Assembly (NCBI GenBank): GCA_904419295.1
Contig: CAJFRA010000001.1
Coordinates: 121,768 to 185,767, forward strand
Length of the DNA: 64,000 bases
Reading direction: 5' to 3'
From: Candidatus Pseudobutyricicoccus lothianensis
GTDB taxonomy: Bacteria; Bacillota; Clostridia; Oscillospirales; Butyricicoccaceae
Each line of letters begins with the position of its first letter. Within the stretch, counting starts at the first letter, position 1. The notes beneath the pieces are model-generated. The model was given only the letters and a program-made list of their open reading frames with translations, searched no databases and was not told where the DNA came from. Positions 39,422 through 46,900 of this stretch are shown here, piece after piece. The translations under genes and the position numbers were made by a program.

Positions 39422-40016
39422 GCTGCCGGAAGAAAAATATTCCACGCAAAATGAACTGCTGCGCAGTCTACTGGAGCGCAGAGGGCTTGTGGAGGATCCG
39501 AGTATCCCCAACGAGAAGGCGCGGGCGGCCGAACAGGAACTGCGCCGAAATATGTATCACAATACACAGGTCATGCTCAAGCACTACCGGGATATTGTCT
39601 GGGCGCTCGAATGCTTTCCAAAAGAGATTGCCCAGGAACTGGAACAGCCCCTGAAGGATCTAGATGCCTTGCTCAGCGTGGTGGACACTCAGGTAGCGCT
39701 TGGAAATGCTAAACTGGAGCACCGGCTGCTCAGCGTCCGGAAATCCCGCCTGCTTTTGGACCGGATCAATGACGCATTGACGGTCCTGCGCCACAAACCG
39801 GGCAATGGGGAACTGATGTATAACATCATTTTCCAGACTTTCATCACACCAGACAAGCCCACCCATTCGGATATTCTGTATCGGCTGGACATCTCGGAGC
39901 GCCGCTACTATCGGCTCCGCCAGCAGGCAATCAATATCCTGTCGATACGACTGTGGACAGCCCCGCAGGGGTGCCTTGACGCCTGGCTGGAGATTTTGAC
40001 CCTGCTGGAGGGGTGA
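39390..40016 (+). CDS. Hypothetical ICE protein (coiled, sigma-factor-like architecture)
   Basis: MADLKACPCGELPEEKYSTQNELLRSLLERRG ... DILYRLDISERRYYRLRQQAINILSIRLW. Confidence 0.6.
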   Translation: MADLKACPCGELPEEKYSTQNELLRSLLERRGLVEDPSIPNEKARAAEQELRRNMYHNTQVMLKHYRDIVWALECFPKEIAQELEQPLKDLDALLSVVDTQVALGNAKLEHRLLSVRKSRLLLDRINDALTVLRHKPGNGELMYNIIFQTFITPDKPTHSDILYRLDISERRYYRLRQQAINILSIRLWTAPQGCLDAWLEILTLLEG

Positions 40017-40120
40017 TGGCAGAGATTGTGGCAGTAAATTGGCAGAAAAATGGCAAGGTCGGTGCGGATGACAAGGGAAACGCAAATATGGTATTCTTGT
40101 ATCGTCCAAAACTGGGCTGA
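40016..40120 (+). CDS. Possible 34-aa microprotein, translationally coupled to the upstream gene
   Basis: TGATG overlap; MAEIVAVNWQKNGKVGADDKGNANMVFLYRPKLG*. Confidence 0.4.
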   Translation: MAEIVAVNWQKNGKVGADDKGNANMVFLYRPKLG

Positions 40121-40185
40121 CGGCAAAGCAAGGGAAACGCAAATATGGTATTCTTGTATCGTCCAAAACTGGGCTGACGGCAAAG
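40072..40185 (+). repeat. Perfect 57-bp tandem duplication
   Basis: CAAGGGAAACGCAAATATGGTATTCTTGTATCGTCCAAAACTGGGCTGACGGCAAAG at 40072 and again at 40129. Confidence 0.95.
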
Positions 40186-40233
40186 CCGTTCTGAAGCGAT
40201 GTACGGTCGCTTTGGGGCGGCTTTTTTGCTGGC
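40185..40233 (+). terminator. Compound hairpin with T tract before the VirB2-like gene
   Basis: AAGCCG-ttctg-AAGCGA-tgtacgg-TCGCTT-tgggg-CGGCTTTTTT nested stems. Confidence 0.7.
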
Positions 40234-40259
40234 GAAATTAGGCAGAAGGAGGTATGTAA

Positions 40260-40628
40260 ATGACCAAGGATTTGAAGAGGCAGCACCAGTGGGGCAAGAT
40301 CTCGCTGCGGGTGCAGCGGGGGCTTCAGACGGCGGCAATTGTGTGCTATATGGCTGTGATGTTTGTTCAGCCTGCGGCGGCAGCATCGACCACGGACACA
40401 ATCTGGACCCGGTTTTCTACCATCATGGCGGACATCTACGGGGAACTTTTGGGTATCTCCACGATTGTCGCCGTGACGGCGGCGGCCGTAGCCCTGCTGG
40501 TGCGGATGATCTCCCGGAACGAGAGGGCGGTCGCTGAGATCGTCGTGACCTGGATCGTGTTGAACACTTTGGGATTCATTGTGGCCTATCTGCAGCCGCT
40601 GATCCAGGGCGGCCAGTATACGCCCTGA
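40260..40628 (+). CDS. TrbC/VirB2-like conjugal pilin
   Basis: Signal-like region, two TM segments, short length, T4SS context. Confidence 0.7.
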   Translation: MTKDLKRQHQWGKISLRVQRGLQTAAIVCYMAVMFVQPAAAASTTDTIWTRFSTIMADIYGELLGISTIVAVTAAAVALLVRMISRNERAVAEIVVTWIVLNTLGFIVAYLQPLIQGGQYTP

Positions 40629-40662
40629 TCCGACAGCGCCCCTACAAAAAAACGAGGAGGAA

Positions 40663-41640
40663 ATGTCAGTGAAGTCAAAAATTTTGTCCGCCACTGCATC
40701 ACTGCTGTTGCTGACCATGCTGACGCTGCCTGCCAGTGCAGCCAGTGTGGACATAGCAGACCCAAACGCCATGCTGCCTGTCGATATTATCATCGATCAG
40801 GACAACAAGGAAATCCGCAAAGTATACGATCTCTCCCCTGATACCGACCCATCTACACTGCCCATGGACCAGTTTGATCGGGATGGTCTTCGGTACGAAT
40901 GCACGGATGTGTTGCGAGAAGTCATCATAGGCAGTGAGACACAGACCGTCACCCAGACTGAAACTGTGGAGAGTAGCAAGAAGGATATGGATACGATTCT
41001 GTCCCTGCTGCCGCAGGAGAAGGAAGTCACCACGGAAGAGGGCTTTGCCGGAACGCTTATCTTGGATTTAGACAGCATCAAGACAGAGCCTTCTGGCTAT
41101 GGCAGTTCAACACAGCCTGTCACTGCAACCAGGACTTACCCAAACCTAGCCGATCAGGACCTCAACCACCTGCCCAAGAGTATTGCAGAGGGGGGCCGGA
41201 CGCTGACATTGCAGGATGTCCAGTGGCAGACGGACAACACCTACAATGCCGATGATTATGAAATTGGCGACCGCTTTACTGCGATTTGCACCTATGGCGG
41301 CAGCAAGAGTGTCAGCTATGTGACCGGCTATACCACGACGGCCGATTACACTGGCGAGGTCTACCGCACCGGCGTCACCGTCATCCGCTATACCGTCATC
41401 TTCACCGGCACACCCATCGAGCCGGAGGTTCCTGAGCAGCCGCAGGAACCAGAAAGCAATCTCAATTGGCTGATGGTAGCTCTCCCTGTATTGGCTGCTC
41501 TCGGCGCTGGTACGGGTGGAACCTATTTCATCATGAAACGAAAGGAGTGCAAAATGTATGAAAAAATGGCTGAAAACTGCGGCATTGCTGCTGTCGATCA
41601 CAGCGATGATGATGACACCGGCTCTGGCAGCGGATTATGA
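40663..41640 (+). CDS. Secreted membrane-anchored ICE protein
   Basis: Signal peptide ILSATASLLLLTMLTLPASAAS; C-terminal TM LMVALPVLAALGAGTGGTYFIMKRKECK. Confidence 0.7.
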   Translation: MSVKSKILSATASLLLLTMLTLPASAASVDIADPNAMLPVDIIIDQDNKEIRKVYDLSPDTDPSTLPMDQFDRDGLRYECTDVLREVIIGSETQTVTQTETVESSKKDMDTILSLLPQEKEVTTEEGFAGTLILDLDSIKTEPSGYGSSTQPVTATRTYPNLADQDLNHLPKSIAEGGRTLTLQDVQWQTDNTYNADDYEIGDRFTAICTYGGSKSVSYVTGYTTTADYTGEVYRTGVTVIRYTVIFTGTPIEPEVPEQPQEPESNLNWLMVALPVLAALGAGTGGTYFIMKRKECKMYEKMAENCGIAAVDHSDDDDTGSGSGL

Positions 41641-42349
41641 ATTTGATCCGCCGGACGGTCCCATGTACGCGTCCCCAACCTCAGTCGACCAAGTGATTGT
41701 CGTAGGGGAAGGCACTACGGACCGCAGCAATATCGACCGCAGCAAGAATACCGCCGTCATCGCGCCGCCCTTCGGCAGCCCGGAGTCTTATCAACCCGGA
41801 TCAGGCACGGCTTTGATTCCACAGGCAACCACATCAACATCAGCTGGAACCGCAACAGGCAGCAGTACAATCTATCTTCCGCCGGCGTCTTATGAAGATG
41901 GAACACCGGCGGAAGACACCAGCCTGACTGATACCAAATTTACATTGCCGGACGGGCTCTATTATTCGGACGGTAGCCTTGGTCGTCTGAAAATCCCATC
42001 ACTGGGGCTATCTGTCAAAGTCTATGAAGATGAAAGCCTTGAGAGCCTGGCCAAGGGCGCCGGCCACTTCAAGTCCACCTCCTGCTGGGATGGGAATGTG
42101 GGTCTGGCTGGCCATAACCGTGGCGTTGCCAATCATTTTGGACAAATCCATACTCTGGAGAATGGGGACAAGATCACTTATACCACCAGGCTCGGAACCC
42201 GGACCTATGAGGTGTTTTATGTGGGGCAGATCAAGGAGACGGACTTTTCCAGGCTCGGCCGAACCAGCGAAAATATGATTACGCTGATCACCTGTGTTCG
42301 AAATGTACCTGAACTGAGGTGGTGTGTTCAGGCGCGAGAAGTCCAATAG
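41558..42349 (+). CDS. Sortase family protein
   Basis: Signal peptide; GRLKIPSLGLSVKVYED, catalytic His VGLAGHNRG, catalytic Cys MITLITCVRNVPELRWCVQARE. Confidence 0.88.
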   Translation: MKKWLKTAALLLSITAMMMTPALAADYEFDPPDGPMYASPTSVDQVIVVGEGTTDRSNIDRSKNTAVIAPPFGSPESYQPGSGTALIPQATTSTSAGTATGSSTIYLPPASYEDGTPAEDTSLTDTKFTLPDGLYYSDGSLGRLKIPSLGLSVKVYEDESLESLAKGAGHFKSTSCWDGNVGLAGHNRGVANHFGQIHTLENGDKITYTTRLGTRTYEVFYVGQIKETDFSRLGRTSENMITLITCVRNVPELRWCVQAREVQ

Positions 42350-42362
42350 TAGCTCATAGTTG

Positions 42363-42391
42363 TTGCAAAACCGTCTCTCCTGTAGTGTAAT
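42363..42391 (+). promoter_or_regulatory. Putative promoter (TTGCAA-N17-TGTAAT) with inverted repeat TGTAAT...ATTACA
   Basis: TTGCAA 42363-42368, TGTAAT 42386-42391, ATTACA 42401-42406. Confidence 0.5.
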
Positions 42392-42426
42392 GTTTGTAAG
42401 ATTACATGAAAAGGAGGGGCAACTCA

Positions 42427-43827
42427 ATGAAAAAGTGTGTTTCGGTGGTTTTGTGCCTTATGCTGACGCTTTCCATCTCAACCCACGCGATGGCCGCTGC
42501 GTCGGATGAGTTTGGACTTGCTGTAGACTCTCTGCGCGAGCAAGGGATCATGGTGGGCGACCAGAATGGGAATTTGAATTTGGAAAGCCATCTGACCCGC
42601 ATCGAGATGGCCACCATTCTGACGCGGCTGCACGGCGGATCGGAGACTGTACCCGGCCACTACGACTGGGCCTGCTATTATACCGATGTTCCGGATTGGG
42701 CCAGGGGCTATGTTGGTTACTGCACGGCGAATCTGCTGATGGTTGGTTATGGGAATCAAAGGTTCGGCTCGAATGACCCTGTGACGCCGCAGATGGCGTG
42801 TACGGTGATCCTTCGCGCGTTCGAATATGCAGACGGCGAGGGCACGGCCTGGAACTATGACAGCGCCTGCAGTTATGCCATTGGTCTGGGCCTGATCGAG
42901 CCGGAAACGGCCGGCGCCGAACTCATGACCCGCGGGGAGATGGCGGTGCTGATCTACCGGGCGCAGTCGGGCCAGCCCGAGGTGCCCGGTGTTCCGGTCT
43001 TCCAGGCAGAGGGTATCCGTCTGGCCCAGGATGGCAGCGTCATCAGCAAAACCATCACACAGCCGGACTGGAGCCGGGCAGATTTCAGCCAGGAAGCCAA
43101 CCCGGAGATATTCTCCGGCGTCTACTCCCGCGGCTGGTACAATGCAATCCGGCAGAGTCTTGTGGACAGGGACGCGATCCTTGACGGAAACAACAGTGCG
43201 AATTTTAACCCGCAGTACCTCTACGCCCACACAGTCGTCACAGACGATCGTGCAGAAGCCACCGCATTTGCCTATATCCTCGGGCGGCTCGGCGGTTATA
43301 CCTACTTTACTCTGGGCGCCGAACCCTATGTGGAGAACCAGTATGATTACCCTGGGTATGCCATTGTCAAGGTATCCACGGAAACAGGGTATCAAGAGGC
43401 GCTGTCTTTCATTGAGCCGGAACTGGAGCGGATCGCCGGGATGGATACACGCAGTCAAGTGATTGCGCTGAATCATTACCTCTGCGACCTGATGGAGTAC
43501 GACGCATCTGGAAGCGCGTCCGCACATGAGATCTTCTCCGCGCACGGTACGCCGGTTCCCGGCCGGTGCAGCAGTTACGCGGCTGCATTTGCCTTTCTCT
43601 GCGGGGCATCAGACATTCCATGTGTCCTGGTGTCTTCCGATACGCACACCTGGAATGAGGTCTATGTCGATGGACAGTGGCAGGTTGTCGATGTATCTGC
43701 CAACGATGCCGCCGGCGGCCCCAACCAGGACAACTACCTGCTGAAGGAACGATCCCCCGGTACGGACCGGTGTCCGCAGGGCACGCAATTTGCAAAGGAA
43801 CTTCTGGTACCCGGATCAACAAAATAG
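42427..43827 (+). CDS. SLH-domain protein with transglutaminase-like domain
   Basis: Signal peptide, three SLH repeats, Cys-His-Asp triad context GTPVPGRCSSYAAAF / TWNEVYVDGQWQVVDVSAND. Confidence 0.88.
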   Translation: MKKCVSVVLCLMLTLSISTHAMAAASDEFGLAVDSLREQGIMVGDQNGNLNLESHLTRIEMATILTRLHGGSETVPGHYDWACYYTDVPDWARGYVGYCTANLLMVGYGNQRFGSNDPVTPQMACTVILRAFEYADGEGTAWNYDSACSYAIGLGLIEPETAGAELMTRGEMAVLIYRAQSGQPEVPGVPVFQAEGIRLAQDGSVISKTITQPDWSRADFSQEANPEIFSGVYSRGWYNAIRQSLVDRDAILDGNNSANFNPQYLYAHTVVTDDRAEATAFAYILGRLGGYTYFTLGAEPYVENQYDYPGYAIVKVSTETGYQEALSFIEPELERIAGMDTRSQVIALNHYLCDLMEYDASGSASAHEIFSAHGTPVPGRCSSYAAAFAFLCGASDIPCVLVSSDTHTWNEVYVDGQWQVVDVSANDAAGGPNQDNYLLKERSPGTDRCPQGTQFAKELLVPGSTK

Positions 43828-43928
43828 GCTACCTTCGCTCAGTTGAGCAGGCGGCCAACCCCAAAGAGGGCCATCGTTTCGGTGGTCCTCTTTTTTGTTC
43901 CCTAAATCTGATAGGAAGGAGCAATATC

Positions 43929-46900
43929 ATGCACATCAAACGAAGAACTTCGAGAGCCGTTGCCATGCTGCTCGCTCTGGCCACGATGTTCTCCCTTCTG
44001 GTAAGTCCGGCCTCAGCTGCAGTGCCGCCGGACAACAGCGGCTCCATTGCCGACGGCAGTTCAAGCGTAACCATCGACCAGGGCAGTTACATTCGCGTTT
44101 TGAATAAATCTACCGGCGGAACTATCGGCGGCTCCTCTTGGACCTATACCTCCGATAAGGGCCTCACCGGTCCGGCCTATTGCGTCAACTGGGGGCTGAA
44201 CGCAGTCAGTCCCACCAAGCGCCTGGAGATCACCGGACGGTATGACCGGAACCCGCAGACCATGGGTGCGTTTGCCAATGGTTATCCGCAAAGAACGCTC
44301 GCCCAGTTCAAGGAACTCCACCCGGAGATTCCTGGAATTGCCAATTTGACCGAGGATGAATACGCCTATGCCACGCAGCTGGCCATCTGGGCTACCTGCG
44401 GCCAGTTGGCCGTAGCCGGTACATCCTTTACCTCCGGTCGGGCTACTCTGGTAAGACCCACATCGGATGCCCAGCAGATCAGAGTTTACAATTCTGTCGT
44501 GGAGATTCTGAAACTGGCCGCAGGCTGGACCAAGCAGATTTACACCGGCCTGTATTTCCATATGGAAAAGGACCGCCTGGGCAATACCCTGAACATCTAT
44601 GATGAAAATGGACTGGAGGGCGCGGCTGAGAAAGGCCTGTTCGGGCTCCAGAAGGAGACCATCAACGGTACCGAATACTATACCAGGCTGATGTATATTG
44701 ACAGCGCGACCTCCACATACCCCAACGATTATGAGATCTATGTCTATTCCATGGATGCCCCTGCCGGCACCATCTTTGTCAACCAGAATAACCAGGTATT
44801 TGAGACCCGGGATCAATGGGGCGCCACCATGTACGAGGTGCCGACGCCCAAGGCGGAGACGACCAATCTTAATGCAAATGGCTCGGCCTACACCGGCGCA
44901 TTCAAGATCTGTATTCCGTGCGACAACGCGGGCGACGCCGGAAGCATCAAAATAGAGGCCTATACCGTTCTGACCCAGTTCAACTTATATCTTGCATACA
45001 ATCCCACGGCCAGCGAGCAGAGTTATATCATTGCCGACCCCGCCTATGTGGGACGGTTCGCCGAGTCCAGCATCACATGGAATACGACCGAGGAAGTCCC
45101 GGAGACCGCCAGTCTGCAGGTCCAGAAGGTGGACGGCGCGGCCAACCCGCTGGAGGGCGCGGAGTTTACCTTGACGGGCAGCAAGGGGACGACCCGGACG
45201 GGCACATCCGACCAGAACGGCATGGTGGTCTGGACTGACCTGCCCGCGGATGAAGATTATGTACTGACGGAATCCAAGGCACCGGCCGGGTTCACCATCG
45301 TAGCACCCCGGAACATTACCCTGACCGCCGGGCAGACTGCCCATGTCACCGTGCAGGACAGCACGGAAAAGCATTTCTGGCTCAAAAAAATCGACGCGCA
45401 GAATGGGTCTGCTCTGCAGGGGGCCGTCTACAAATTTGAGCAGATTGACGGAGATTTTGTGACGACCGCGACCACCGGCTTCGATGGAATGATCGAGTTC
45501 GCCGGCGAGGAACTGCCCTTCGGCAGTTTCCGTGTGTCGGAACTGCAGCCACCGGAGGGGTATATGCCGTCCGACGAAGTGCAGACCGTCCACTGGGACG
45601 GGACGGAAGACGTCACATTGACCTTCCGGAATGTGCGGGAGATTACCGTCGTTTTATCGAAAATTGACGGAAAGTCCGGCATTTCTCTGCCCGGCGCCAG
45701 TTTCGATGTCTTTCTGGACGGGGAATACATCACCTCTGTGACCACCGATGACGCGGGAGAGGCCCGGGTCACCCTGGAGAAGGAAGGCTATGTGGAATTC
45801 GTGGAGACCGCAGCGCCGTCCGGATACCGTCTGGACCGGACGCGGCACGGTATCCATGTAGACCCCTATGACCCGGCCATCGAGGAGGATCCGGTCATCA
45901 CGGTGGAGAATTTTGAAAACCCGTCGCTGCGGATCATCAAGGTGGATCGGAAGAACAACTACGCTCCGCTGGAGGGTGTCACCTTCGAGGTGTTCCGGGA
46001 CGGCGAGTCGCTGGGGCACTTTGTGACCGACAGCGAGGGGCGTATTGAACTGTTTGACCAGGAGCCTGGCACCTTCCGGGTCGTTGAAGTGGACACCGGG
46101 AATCCGGGCATCATCCTCTCCGGAGGCTACCAGGAAATTGAACTGAAGGCCGGCGATCCCACACGGGAGCTGGTCTTTTTTAATGACCATACGCCGGGAT
46201 TGAAGCTGGTGAAGGTCGATTCCAGCGACTACTCCAAGGTGATCGCCAACGCCGTCTTCGAGATCAAAGCGGTGGACGGCAGTTATGGGCCGGAGGAGTT
46301 TCGCACGGATGTCAACGGCGAAATCGACCTGTCCGCAGAGAATTTGCCTGCGGGTGCCTATGTGGTGACGGAGAAATCCTGCCCGGGCTATGTAGTGGAT
46401 GACGCCCAGCGCATCATCTATCTCGATCCCAACGAAGACGCTGAGTTTGTATTCACCAACTCCAAGCTCCCGTCGCTGGAGCTGATCAAGACCTCGGCTG
46501 ACGGCACGCCTCTGGAGGGGGTCAGTTTCCGGCTGGCCAAGATCGAGGACGGCAGTTATTACCTGGACCGCACCACCGATTCGGAGGGCCGCATCGTATG
46601 GGATTCTCTGGACCCGGGCGTCTATTCCCTGCGTGAGATTTCCACTTTACCCAATCATATTTTAGACCCAAAAGAGTACCACATTGAGGTATTTCCGGGC
46701 GAAAACAGCACAAAAACGCTGTCTAACGATGTCCGGCCGAACCTCTACATCCACAAACGGGACGCCGCCACGGGAGATCCAATCCCCGGGACGGTTTACT
46801 TGGTGAAAGCGGCGGACGGCCACACCATCGACCAAGTGGAGACGGACGAGACGGGCACCGCCGTGGTGGAGAACCTCCTGCCCATGGTGGTCGAGATCGT

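Noticed and set aside
43677-43928. N-terminal extension of the adhesin ORF
   Set aside because: Overlaps the SLH-transglutaminase gene; the signal peptide starts at 43929 with an upstream AGGAG
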